Assembly: GCA_001515945.1 (NCBI GenBank)
Contig: LOER01000047.1
Coordinates: 50,479-114,478 of the forward strand
Source of the DNA: Desulfitibacter sp. BRH_c19
Lineage (GTDB): Bacteria > Bacillota > DSM-16504 > Desulfitibacterales > Desulfitibacteraceae
Length of the DNA stretch: 64,000 bases
Reading direction: 5' to 3'
Position 1 is the stretch's first letter, and every line of letters begins with the position of its first letter. Positions 36,238-45,700 of the stretch are shown one piece after another. A program made the translations under genes and the position numbers. The notes under the pieces are model-generated. The model was not told the DNA's origin and searched no databases. It was given only the letters and a program-made list of their open reading frames with translations.

Positions 36238-36927
36238 CTAAACCTTTAACAACTGATATTCCTTGCAGTATTCTCTTGTAAAAAATTCAATATAATTCTT
36301 ATTTATAGTCGCAAATCGCCAGAGAACTAAATCAACTACAGAAATGTTTTCCCCAAGAGCTTGAGCAATTTCGTTACATAACTCATTTGGTGTTTCAAAA
36401 CCAGTTGCTTCAGCAATTCTACATAAATGCCTATCAGGCTTGGCGACTGGAAGCCCGATGTTCTTTGCTAAATGATATGAAGTTGCAGGGCCAAGAAAAG
36501 GAAACCTCCTTAAATATATTGTTTTTTCTTGCAACAGAATACTTTTAACTGTTTCAAATTCTTCAAAATATACATGTGATGCAATTTTTATAATTGCATC
36601 TATCTTTTTTGTATTGCGAAAAACTTGTAATGCACGTTTTCTACAATCACTAGAATTATGATGTATTATTTCAGCACTAGCCCAATTAAAAAAAGCCTTA
36701 GAAATCTTTTCAAATTTACCTCTAATAACTGTTTCCCGCATACCACTAGAAAGAATTACCCAAGCAGCTTCCCGAATAAAGTCGGTCTCAGTAACTTCTT
36801 CAAAAATAATTTCCTCTTGCCAGTCTATTTCTGGGTGGAAACCTTGCTCAATTATTTCCCATTTAGCTTCCATATAATAATAAAGCATTTTTTCAAAAAT
36901 ATTATTTTTATTACTAATCACCTCCAC
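36238..36927 (-). CDS. HhH-GPD (OGG-like) glycosylase-fold protein of type IV CBASS
   Basis: A 229-residue helix-hairpin-helix protein. LRRFPFLGPATSYHLAKNIG at 139-158 is the hairpin, followed by the conserved Asp165 (KPDRHLCRIA). The Lys of bifunctional OGG1/EndoIII enzymes, expected in GxGxK, is Ala148 here, so lyase activity is not expected. OGG-like proteins are an ancillary component of type IV CBASS together with QueC- and TGT-like proteins. The start is uncertain: GTG 36927 or 36921, overlapping the effector gene stop. The role in immunity is not known to me. Confidence 0.75.
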   Translation of the reverse strand: MEVISNKNNIFEKMLYYYMEAKWEIIEQGFHPEIDWQEEIIFEEVTETDFIREAAWVILSSGMRETVIRGKFEKISKAFFNWASAEIIHHNSSDCRKRALQVFRNTKKIDAIIKIASHVYFEEFETVKSILLQEKTIYLRRFPFLGPATSYHLAKNIGLPVAKPDRHLCRIAEATGFETPNELCNEIAQALGENISVVDLVLWRFATINKNYIEFFTREYCKEYQLLKV

Positions 36928-37549
36928 CTCTTTCTTTAAAACATTTTAACAGCTCTAAGTTGCCTTCAAACCATAATACTATTCTTATTAGAAATATAGA
37001 GCTTCCAGGGTATTGACTTATTTTTTTACTTAACATTATCTTTCTTTGATGATAAGCTTTTAATTTTAAAAACTCTCTCTCTGGTATTTTAATCGGCAGA
37101 CTATTTAAACAATTATTATATAAATCAATTTCTCTTTTGATATACTCTAGTGATGGATCTGGTTCAATCCTAAGCTCTCTGCAACGTAACTTTAAATCAG
37201 ATAATAATATAGTAGCATGATTATGTTTCAAAGCTTTTTCCTTCCATCCCATTAGCAATGATACTAGAGAAAGTATAAGTAAAAAAACCGAGCTACCCCC
37301 AATTAGAATAGAAACTATTTTATCATCTATCTGCAGTAAATTAAACACATCAATTAGTACTACAGAATTAAGTATAACTGCAAAAATAAATAGCAATACA
37401 TCCGATATTTTAGAGTATATATTGTTTTTATCCCTTAGCACGGAATGGGCTGTTAACATCATATCAATAACTTTGAAATGACGTTTAATATCATCTCTGT
37501 AACTATTTTCCAAGTATATCACACCATTTTTCGTATGATTTGGATCCAT
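36914..37549 (-). CDS. SLATT-type two-TM effector of CBASS
   Basis: Up to 211 residues: an N-terminal cytoplasmic helix, two adjacent membrane helices (about 48-70 and 78-101), then a long helical cytoplasmic domain. This is the SLATT layout, a pore-forming effector paired with CD-NTases, thought to kill the infected cell when a cyclic nucleotide is made. It overlaps the CD-NTase end by up to 47 bases. ATG 37549 lacks a good ribosome site and TTG 37513 is an alternative, so translation is probably coupled. No separate nucleotide-sensing domain (such as SAVED) is evident. Confidence 0.75.
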   Translation of the reverse strand: MDPNHTKNGVIYLENSYRDDIKRHFKVIDMMLTAHSVLRDKNNIYSKISDVLLFIFAVILNSVVLIDVFNLLQIDDKIVSILIGGSSVFLLILSLVSLLMGWKEKALKHNHATILLSDLKLRCRELRIEPDPSLEYIKREIDLYNNCLNSLPIKIPEREFLKLKAYHQRKIMLSKKISQYPGSSIFLIRIVLWFEGNLELLKCFKERGGGD

Positions 37550-38429
37550 CAGCGTTTTTCATACGGCGGCCTATTCTAGCTAGCGTGTCGGCAATAAGCA
37601 ATCGTGGCAGACTTTTTTCACCACCAAGATAATCATCAACATGAATAGATTGTCCCGTTTTGTCTCTTATCGGTTTTACAACGTGCTTAGGTGCTTCATT
37701 AAAAAAATATTTAAGCATCTTTTTAAGTGACTTTTCTTCTTGATAGTTTTTGAAAACTTCTATAGAAAGTGCCTCAGTATGGTAACCAGATAGCCTCCTG
37801 TTTTCAGGCAAGTAAGAAATAATTGATTTTATTATTTTTATTGTTGGCACAACCTTAGAATTGTTAGCACTATTCACTTCAGATAGCTTTCTAGCAAAAG
37901 CCCTAGGTTTTATATATGACCATTCTTCTCCGTTTGGGCTGGGTATTTTAAAGCCATCTCTATACTTTGCTGCAGGTAAAATCTGGATTTCCGCATCACT
38001 AAATTTTATAGTTACCGCTAACTTGCCAGCAGTAATCTTGGTTTGAGGCAATCTCTCTTTTAGTCTATCTATGAAGTATTGTTTTACTTGTGTAGGGGAT
38101 AATCCTTCCAGTTCAGTATTATTCAATAGAACTAAAGTGTCTATATCACTAATTCCATCCACATAAGTATGTTTTTGAACGGAACCACCAAATATCAAGT
38201 CCACAGTACCGTAAATATATTTTTCCAATGCTGTTTTTATCGTCTCCAGGTGAATATCAATTGTTTCTCTGTCTCTATCATTATAATTCGTTAATAACTG
38301 ACTAATAATTTCATTAACCGAAGTTTCAAATGCTTGATCTTGAGCAGTTTCTTCCTCTTTTCTTAACTTTTGAATTAAATCTTCAGGGTTAGAGCTTCCT
38401 CCAAAAAATCCTCCGCCTGACCCTCCCAT
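37503..38429 (-). CDS. CD-NTase (SMODS nucleotidyltransferase) of type IV CBASS
   Basis: A 308-residue cGAS/DncV-like nucleotidyltransferase. The core is Gly81-Gly82-Ser83 (FGGSVQKHT) and Asp95-x-Asp97 (GISDIDTLVLL), followed by EIQILPAAKY. The third acidic residue is usually in a VDVxPA-like strand; here that position is Gln149, with Glu147 nearby. The C-terminal helical domain is intact. The product should be a cyclic oligonucleotide that activates the adjacent membrane effector. The N terminus, MGGSGGGFFGGSS, is strikingly Gly-rich. ATG 38429 overlaps the stop of the TGT-like gene (TAATG) with AGGAGG upstream. Confidence 0.88.
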   Translation of the reverse strand: MGGSGGGFFGGSSNPEDLIQKLRKEEETAQDQAFETSVNEIISQLLTNYNDRDRETIDIHLETIKTALEKYIYGTVDLIFGGSVQKHTYVDGISDIDTLVLLNNTELEGLSPTQVKQYFIDRLKERLPQTKITAGKLAVTIKFSDAEIQILPAAKYRDGFKIPSPNGEEWSYIKPRAFARKLSEVNSANNSKVVPTIKIIKSIISYLPENRRLSGYHTEALSIEVFKNYQEEKSLKKMLKYFFNEAPKHVVKPIRDKTGQSIHVDDYLGGEKSLPRLLIADTLARIGRRMKNADGSKSYEKWCDILGK

Positions 38430-39427
38430 TAGACCATACCTCCTAATTCAGCACTAAGTGATTCGTAGGCCTCTTTAAAAAAATCTTCATTAAATTTAAA
38501 CACATTAAAGTTCTCTTCATTCAAAAAATTCTTCATCTGGAGCTGTAGATTTTGCAGATAATAGATATTATCTACTATTGCCTTTGCTAATACCTTATCA
38601 TCCCTAGCTTGTATCCCCACAGCAATCGCTCCAAAATTCTGATTATATATCGCATTCCCATTTAAGTAAGAATATCTTAACCAGGTCAGCCCATCAAAAA
38701 TTTCTGCGCCCGCAAGAAAATATAGACATGAAGTAATGGGGTCAAGACTCCCAAAAACATGTATGGGAGAATTCAAACCCTCTTTATCTAGTTCCCTTCG
38801 TATTGAAGCAATGTTCACCATCCGCTTCAATAATGAGTTTCCTAACTCTTTTTCTGTTACCCCTATAATATGGAATCCCGATAAGTTTTTAATGTTCTTA
38901 AGGATATCTTTCATCTGTATGTACTGTTGATTTTCAGTCTCAGGCTTTATAATAAAATCATAAATTCTATCTGGATAACAAGAAAAGAATTCTTTTGCTG
39001 ATTGAATTTGATCCGTTATCGGTCTTCTTAATGCTCCATGGTCAAAGTTTACAATAACTGTATCAATATGCTTAGGAAAGCTGGATAAAACTTCATGAAG
39101 ATTTTCCTCTGTCCAATCCCTAACTTCATAATTATGACGCCATACTGAAGAAAAGTCATGGCTTTCCCCAGTTTCATATCCTCCACTATCAACAATCACA
39201 AGGTCGGTTGGATATGTCTCAACAATAAGGTGTTTATAATACAAGTCATAAGCACTAACTAACATGGACTCAGTTAATACCTCTGAAGTCGTTTTTAAAG
39301 GTTGATTTACTTCAGATAATCCATGTTTGTTTGCTCGAAAACCTTTACTAGAAAATGATGGAACTAGTATAGGGGTTTTAATGGTCATTCCCGACGGTAA
39401 TTTTAATTCTGTACTTCTAGCTATCAT
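38429..39427 (-). CDS. TGT/DpdA-like enzyme of type IV CBASS
   Basis: A 332-residue TIM-barrel protein related to queuine tRNA-guanine transglycosylase and DpdA. VIVDSGGYE holds Asp80, matching the TGT base-binding Asp; VFGSLDPITSCLYFLAGAE and FDGLTW hold Asp245 at the nucleophile position. The zinc-binding Cys cluster of tRNA TGTs is absent, so tRNA is unlikely to be the target. ATG 39427 overlaps the QueC-like stop (ATGATAGCTAG) with GGAGG upstream; a longer frame to 39484 is less likely. In type IV CBASS it acts with the QueC-like protein on a deazaguanine base. Confidence 0.82.
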   Translation of the reverse strand: MIARSTELKLPSGMTIKTPILVPSFSSKGFRANKHGLSEVNQPLKTTSEVLTESMLVSAYDLYYKHLIVETYPTDLVIVDSGGYETGESHDFSSVWRHNYEVRDWTEENLHEVLSSFPKHIDTVIVNFDHGALRRPITDQIQSAKEFFSCYPDRIYDFIIKPETENQQYIQMKDILKNIKNLSGFHIIGVTEKELGNSLLKRMVNIASIRRELDKEGLNSPIHVFGSLDPITSCLYFLAGAEIFDGLTWLRYSYLNGNAIYNQNFGAIAVGIQARDDKVLAKAIVDNIYYLQNLQLQMKNFLNEENFNVFKFNEDFFKEAYESLSAELGGMV

Positions 39428-39977
39428 CTTTATAAATAACCTCCAAATCTCTACAAGATAAACATCTACCACATGGCTGATCAAGGCCTAATTCACAACT
39501 ATAAGTTAAATTTAATGGAACTTGATTATTTACACAATATTCACAGATTTCTTTCTTGCCCCAATTTAGAAAAGGAGCACCAATTGAAATGCAACCATTA
39601 GTATATAGGTCAAATGAAGCTTGCATTATGTTTACAAATTCATTAGAACAATCAACATAGCTAGTGCTTGAATGGATGCCAATACCTATAAGTCCTTTGG
39701 GTTGCTTAAACTCCATTAAAGCAATGTGTAGCAGTAATGCATTTCTACCTAGAATGAAACCATCTGTTTTTTTCTTAAAACCAAAGAAACCAATTTTTTT
39801 CAATGGAACATTATAATACTCACATACCTTAGTTACAGCCTTCTCCTCATTTTTTAAAGATAATTGTCCATAATCCACAAAAAGTGTAGAGACTTCAAAA
39901 CTTTGATTCAAATAAAACTTAATAACCGCAGTTGAATCAATTCCACCACTTGAAAGAACCAACACAGGGTAGTTCAT
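39417..39977 (-). CDS. QueC-like ATP-dependent deazaguanine enzyme of type IV CBASS
   Basis: A 186-residue PP-loop protein, shorter than housekeeping QueC. The adenylation loop SSGGIDST is at 9-16 and the zinc ligands are Cys161, Cys169, Cys172 and Cys175 (CGRCLSCRD). QueC makes preQ0 from 7-carboxy-7-deazaguanine through an amide intermediate. No queD, queE or folE gene is nearby, so the protein must draw its substrate from the cell's queuosine pathway. It is the first gene of the six-gene operon. Recent work, as I recall it, reports that such proteins attach a deazaguanine to a CBASS protein. Confidence 0.85.
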   Translation of the reverse strand: MNYPVLVLSSGGIDSTAVIKFYLNQSFEVSTLFVDYGQLSLKNEEKAVTKVCEYYNVPLKKIGFFGFKKKTDGFILGRNALLLHIALMEFKQPKGLIGIGIHSSTSYVDCSNEFVNIMQASFDLYTNGCISIGAPFLNWGKKEICEYCVNNQVPLNLTYSCELGLDQPCGRCLSCRDLEVIYKDDS

Positions 39978-40445
39978 AGTTGGATAACCTCGCTATTTCA
40001 GTTTTACTGTTTGATTAAGGATACTTACTAATCAACTATATAATCTAAAAAACCTTCTAGTATTGTATATTTTTGTATTTAAGGTATAACAACTACTTTT
40101 TTTACAATTATCTCCTTGCTTTATTCCACAATTCTCCACATAAGGATAAAGTCCTTGAAAAATCCTTCGACAGAATGCGACATAAGCGACGCATCTTAAA
40201 AACTAAGGTGGCCTTAAAAAATATATGTTTCAGTTTGGTAGGAAAACTCTATACGCATAGTAAAGTATGTAAAATAGATGTAGTAATTGGTTTAGCAGGA
40301 TATTTGTTAGCGGATGCATACCATTGAAATAAGATTTATTTTTCCTATTTAAGAAAAAATCATGAAAATCAACAAAATTGAGTATAAATCAGTCTATTAT
40401 ATGAGGATCTTTCACTAATATCCAAACTTTTGAGAATGTATTAAG
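39978..40445. promoter_or_regulatory. Upstream region of the CBASS operon, left flank of the IS element
   Basis: AT-rich DNA between the QueC-like gene (start 39977) and the IS256-family element. It should hold the CBASS promoter on the minus strand, probably within 39990-40080, but no clean -35/-10 pair stands out. An 84-codon plus-strand frame (40073-40327) starts at TTG without a ribosome site and looks spurious. No RNA gene seen. Confidence 0.4.
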
Positions 40446-41969
40446 TTTTGTGTAAATGGATAAAAATACCATTAAAAGGAGATGGTCCATTTATGCAAGA
40501 CTTACAAAACAAGACAATAAAAGAATTAGCAAGAAACTGTCGTACTGTAGAAGATGTACAGGAAATGTTAAAAGGTCTTTTCAAAGACACATTACAGGAA
40601 ATATTTGAGGCAGAAATGGATGAGCATTTAGGCTATCCAAAGCATAGTGCCGAAGGTAATAACTCTGGTAATAGTCGTAATGGTGCTTCTAAAAAGACAA
40701 TTAAAACTAGATTTGGCAATACAGAAATAGAAATACCAAGAGACAGAAATGCCTCTTTTGAACCGCAGATAGTTAAACAGTATGAAACAACCTCAAACCA
40801 GTTAGAAGATCAGATTATAGCCATGTATGCTAAGGGTATGTCTACTCGTGATATAGAAGATAGCATGAAAGACATTTATGGCATTGAAGTATCCCCATCT
40901 ACAGTAAGCAGAGTAACTGACAAAATATTACCCCTGGTATCTGAATGGCAATCACGCCCATTAGATCGGGTATATCCTGTAGTGTTCCTTGATGCAATTC
41001 ACTTTAAGGTACGCAAGGAAAACAGAATAATTAATAAGGCTGCATATAGTGTACTTGGCATTAACTTGGCAGGAATAAAGGATATACTGGGCATTTGGAT
41101 TGGTGAAAATGAAAGTGCAAGCTTTTGGTTAGGTGTATGTAATGACATAAAAAATAGAGGTGTAGAAGACATCTTAATAGCCTGTAAAGATGGACTCTCA
41201 GGCTTTTCAGAAGCCATTAATACTGTTTTTCCAAGGACAGAAATTCAGTTGTGTGTTATTCATCAAATAAGAAGCTCCTTGAGATATGTACCACATAAAG
41301 AACAAAAAGAGTTAATGTTTGATTTGAAGAAAGTTTATCAAGCTCTTACCATTGAAGAAGCTGAGCTTGCATTTGAGATGTTTAAAGAAAAATGGGGTAA
41401 GAAGTATCCCGTCATAATTAGATCTTGGGAGAGTAACTGGGTAGAATTAACCAATTACTTTAAATACCCATATGACCTTAGAAAAGCCATTTATACTACC
41501 AACATCATCGAGGGGTATCATAGACAACTAAGGAAAATAACTAAGACTAAAACTATATTCCCGACTGACGAGGCTTTAATAAAAATGATATACCTAGGAA
41601 CCATGGATGCTTCTAAGAAATGGACTGCACCCATTAGGCAATGGAAAACAGCAATATCCCAGTTTGCTATTTATTTTGAGGATAGATTAAAGCCTGAGCT
41701 GGCAATATAGCTTTAAAACTTAAACCTATGAGTTAATCGCTTTAGTTCTCCAAGAGGTAGAATAAATCAAAGATGGGGAACAGCCAAATGCTCCCCATTT
41801 TACCTCTTTACAGAACCCTACTAGGCGCTCAGGTTGCTCTCCAGCATTGCCCTATCCTCCTGGTAGGTAAGAGTCATGTATAGTATTAACTAGTTTAGAC
41901 AATCTAATACTAAATACTGGTATTTTCAATTAAGAGAAAAATCAATGTGAAATTTCCATTTACACAAAA
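40446..41969 (+). mobile_element. IS256-family insertion sequence, apparently complete
   Basis: 1,524 bp bounded by perfect 15-bp inverted repeats TTTTGTGTAAATGGA (40446-40460) and its complement (41955-41969), enclosing one transposase gene. The flanking bases, GTATTAAG on the left and GATGTTAC on the right, show no target duplication of the 8-9 bp expected for the family. It therefore may have moved by recombination or suffered flanking loss. It lies between the CBASS operon and the type I restriction locus. Confidence 0.85.
40493..41710 (+). CDS. IS256-family (mutator type) transposase
   Basis: A 405-residue DDE transposase. The triad is Asp167 (VFLDAIHF), Asp233 (ACKDGLSGF) and Glu340 (TNIIEGYHR); the IS256 signature RSSLRYV and the N-terminal EMDEHLGYPKH are present. 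ATG 40493 follows AAAGGAG. The frame is intact, so the element may still move. About 245 bases of non-coding IS sequence separate the stop from the right inverted repeat. Confidence 0.93.
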   Translation: MQDLQNKTIKELARNCRTVEDVQEMLKGLFKDTLQEIFEAEMDEHLGYPKHSAEGNNSGNSRNGASKKTIKTRFGNTEIEIPRDRNASFEPQIVKQYETTSNQLEDQIIAMYAKGMSTRDIEDSMKDIYGIEVSPSTVSRVTDKILPLVSEWQSRPLDRVYPVVFLDAIHFKVRKENRIINKAAYSVLGINLAGIKDILGIWIGENESASFWLGVCNDIKNRGVEDILIACKDGLSGFSEAINTVFPRTEIQLCVIHQIRSSLRYVPHKEQKELMFDLKKVYQALTIEEAELAFEMFKEKWGKKYPVIIRSWESNWVELTNYFKYPYDLRKAIYTTNIIEGYHRQLRKITKTKTIFPTDEALIKMIYLGTMDASKKWTAPIRQWKTAISQFAIYFEDRLKPELAI

Positions 41970-42015
41970 GATGTTACTCTACCACTAATTTGTCCTTAGA
42001 TAAAAATAATTAATT

Positions 42016-42729
42016 CTAAAAACCAATCCTTACACCATAATTTCTCAACCATTCTTTTCTTTTTTCATAATCAGGTATTATGGAAGACAACATATCCCAG
42101 TATTCCCTTGAGTGATTTTTATAGCTCATATGGCACAGCTCATGTACCACAATATAGTCTAGTACTGGAGAAGGAGCCATTATAATACGCCAGTTAAATA
42201 AAAGGTGGTTATCCCCTGTACAGCTGCCCCATCTCTTCTTTTGCTCCTTTATGCTAACCTTTTTGGGTTTTATCTTAAAATAGTGCTGGTAATATTCAAC
42301 ACGTTCGTTAACCTTCTCTTCGGCTTTTTGCCGATACCACTGTTCCATAGCTTTTCTTATTGCCATTTCATCTTTGGTTGGAGTTTCAACAATAAATTTA
42401 CCCTGGTAAAGCTTTACCTCAGACCTTTTTAATTGCCCATTTAGATTAATGTTCAAAGAATAATTCCTGCCAAGGTAAAGAAAAGACTCTCCATTAACAA
42501 ATTCCTTACTACTAATCATAAATTCCATGTCCTTAAAGGCAAATAGTTTCTGAACTATCCAGGAAGCCTTGCTTTTAACCTTTTCTAATATTGCATCCTT
42601 AGGAGTATCCATAGGAGCTGTTACTTTAACAATATCTGGTGGTTCAACAGTTATTTGTATAGTCTTTCGGTTTGAATATGTCACAGTAAACTCTATATTT
42701 CTTGTTCCATATTGAAAGCTTAGTTGCAT
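42016..42729 (-). CDS. M48/YgjP-type metallopeptidase linked to type I restriction
   Basis: A 237-residue zincin of the DUF45/YgjP family. The zinc site is VVHELCHMSYKNHS (HExxH), about residue 190, preceded by KKRWGSCTGDNHLLFNWRII (the WGS box). These proteins often sit in type I restriction-modification loci, where their function is not established. It is 11 bases after hsdR and is the last gene of the hsdM-hsdS-hsdR unit, so cotranscription is likely. Confidence 0.85.
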   Translation of the reverse strand: MQLSFQYGTRNIEFTVTYSNRKTIQITVEPPDIVKVTAPMDTPKDAILEKVKSKASWIVQKLFAFKDMEFMISSKEFVNGESFLYLGRNYSLNINLNGQLKRSEVKLYQGKFIVETPTKDEMAIRKAMEQWYRQKAEEKVNERVEYYQHYFKIKPKKVSIKEQKKRWGSCTGDNHLLFNWRIIMAPSPVLDYIVVHELCHMSYKNHSREYWDMLSSIIPDYEKRKEWLRNYGVRIGF

Positions 42730-42740
42730 TAATAATCCCT

Positions 42741-45700
42741 CTAATCTATACTTGAGTAATGTTTTTTTGCTAATTGTAATAAAGGCTGAACCATTCTTTT
42801 TCTAATATCCATCTTAATCTGCTTAAAATATTTAGTAGTAAGCATTAAATAAATGGCTCGTTCTATATCTGCTGTTTTTGTAGTATTAGTTGTCCAGTCA
42901 ATTACAAAGTTGCTTTTAACTATTTCAGCTACATTTTTGGCAATGTCTTTTGCTAAATCAAGTACACCTTGATTAATATATAAGGCTTTTGCTTCTTTAA
43001 CTTTGCCAGTTTCTTCAGGTTCAATTAGGTTAACCTTAACTACTTCAAAAAAGGCAAATTCTTCTTTTGATAACCCTAAAGCTTCTGCTTCTTGTTGTTC
43101 TCCTTTTTGAACGTCATTTTTTATAAATTCCTCTAATCTTTTCTTTCTTTCTATCCAATTATTCTTTGTATCGTCTAAGATTTGCTGAAGCTTTTCTAGT
43201 AGGCTAGTATAGTAAACTGGGTTATCATCTATTTTAACATTGATATGCTTTTTTACTGTGTGTTCCATGGAAGAAGCAATGGCTTCATCAGTTTTTAAGC
43301 TGTTAACTTTTTGCTGGAAGTCAGCATCAAAAAGGGTAGTAGGCTTTATCCATTGTTGTACTCCTAAGGATTCCAGGTGAGTGGCTATTAAGTTTTTTAC
43401 CTTTTCACCGCAATCAGCAATATCCAATTCTTTTTCAGGTTCAAAGCGAGCTTTGGATGCTGCCCTAAGATATGAAAGCCACTTTAAGTCATTTAAGTCC
43501 TTTTGTGTGACATGACCAGGCATTAGTTGTTCTATAGTTCCTGCAAACCTTCTGTAGCCCATTTCAAACTCGGCTCTTTTATCCTCAGGCTCAAGTTTTC
43601 TAACCAGAGCATCTAAATCATTTTTATCTGTGCCGTTAAAGATGGTCATTACAGCTTCTCGATAGGAAAGCATCAGTTTATATATACTATCCATAGATTC
43701 CATGGGTTGTCCTAGTTCTTCTTTATCAAATACAGCTAAGGCTTCTTCTAAAAAGTTAGAGATACCGTAATAGTCTACTATATAGCCACATTTTTTCTTT
43801 TCACCATAGGTTCTATTTACTCTGGCTATAGCTTGAAGTAGGTTATGCTCCTTTAAGGGTCTATCTAGATACATGACCTGTTCAATGGGAGCATCAAAGC
43901 CAGTTAAGAGCATATCCTTAACTATCAAAAAGCTCAGCTTATCCTTCTCAATAGGCTGTAAGAAGTTTTTGATAATGTTTTCCTGTTCCGCTTTAGTAGT
44001 AAAGTGGTCTTTCAAATGTTGTTTATCATTTAAATTTCCTGAAAAGATGATTTTAGCCTCTAATTCTAACCCTAGCATATCCTTCATGTGCTCATTCAGG
44101 GCATTATAGTATTTAACACAGGCTTCTCTGGAGACACAGACTACTTGGGCTTTAAATCCATTGGGATAAATCCATTCTTTATAATGCTCTAGCATATCCT
44201 TGGCTATATCGTCAATTCTATCATCAGCTTCTACTATAACCTTTTTGGTGATATACTTTTGTTTAATAGCTTCTTTTTCTTCCTCTGATTTATCTTCAAA
44301 GGCTTGTTCAAATAATTCTTCTAAGGTTTCTCCCTTAATTTGAAGCTCTGGTTTTCTTCCTTCATATACTATCCTAACAGTAGCTCCATCTTCTACAGCT
44401 TGTTGAATGGTATATTTATCAATATACTCCCCAAAGGTTCTAGGGGTGGATTTATCTTCTTTTTCTATAGGTGTACCTGTAAAGCCTAAAAAGGCAGCAT
44501 TGGGAAGACCATCTCGCATATTTTTAGCCATGCCTTTGTACTGACTGCGATGGGCTTCATCTGTTAGAACTATTACATTAGATTTAGTAGTTAGTACTGG
44601 AAATTCTTTTTCATAAAATAAGCTTGATACTTGCCTTGCATCCTTTAGTACTTCCTTTTCTTCTTTTTCTGTTTGGAACTTATGTATGGTAGTCATGATA
44701 ATTTGAGGTTGAGCTTGTGATAACAGTTGTTTCATTTCATTTACTGTTTCTGCTCTTACTGGTGCGGTTATAGTAGATAGGGTCCTTAAGAATGTGTTAA
44801 ATATCTGTTTATCTAAGTCAACACGGTCTGTAACAATGACTATGGTTGCATCAGAAAGCTCAGGAATTCTGCGTATTTTTTTTGCTAAAAAGACCATGGT
44901 TAAGCTCTTACCACTTCCTTGGGTATGCCAGATAACTCCACCACGGGTTTTAGCATCTTTGCCTGTTACCAGTCTTTGTAATGCTTTATTAACAGCTCTA
45001 TACTGCTGGTAACGGCATATTTTCTTAATTCTAATGGTATTTTCTGTTTCATAGAGTATGAAGTTTCTCATAACATCCAGGAGGTTGTTTTTTTCTAATA
45101 GTCCCTGGAGGAAAATGTTTTGTCCGTTATCTTCTACATTTTCTATTTGTTCTTTCTTAAATGGATAGGGGTCTTTCCATTGTAAATAATGGCTGTATTT
45201 AGAGCTTATTGTTCCAAGATAGGCTCTATATTTATTTAATATGCCTGTAAAGAAGTTGGTGTAAAAGAGCCTTGGTGCTCCTTCTATCTTTGTGGCATCT
45301 CTTTCATCCATGTATCTGCTTAATTGTTCATAGGCATCCTTTTTACCTATGTTTTCATTCTTGCTCTTTTCTACGAAAGGAGATTTGCATTCTAAAACTA
45401 CTACTGGGATACCGTTGATAAATATTATAATGTCAGGGATTATTTTTTCGTTAGGGCCTTGTATTTTAAACTGCCTGGTAACTAAGAACTCGTTATTAGA
45501 GGGTTTGTCCCAATCAACGAATTTTACAGTATGAAACTTTTTTTGACCGCTGCCATTTAAGTCTTGATCCACAGCATAGGATAGGTTTACTATTGCATCA
45601 TAAATCTTTTCGTTAATCTCAAGTAGTGTAGCTCCTAGGCTTTCTGGACGTGTTAAATATCTTACTATTTTGTTAAGATTAGGTTCATTTAGCCAGGGGT

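Noticed and set aside
38429..39977. Housekeeping queuosine biosynthesis (queC and tgt)
   Set aside because: The QueC-like protein is short, the TGT-like protein lacks the zinc site, and both overlap a CD-NTase operon with no queD, queE or queF.
40073..40327. 84-codon plus-strand ORF upstream of the IS element
   Set aside because: TTG start without a ribosome site, no recognisable domain and odd composition; probably a chance frame.
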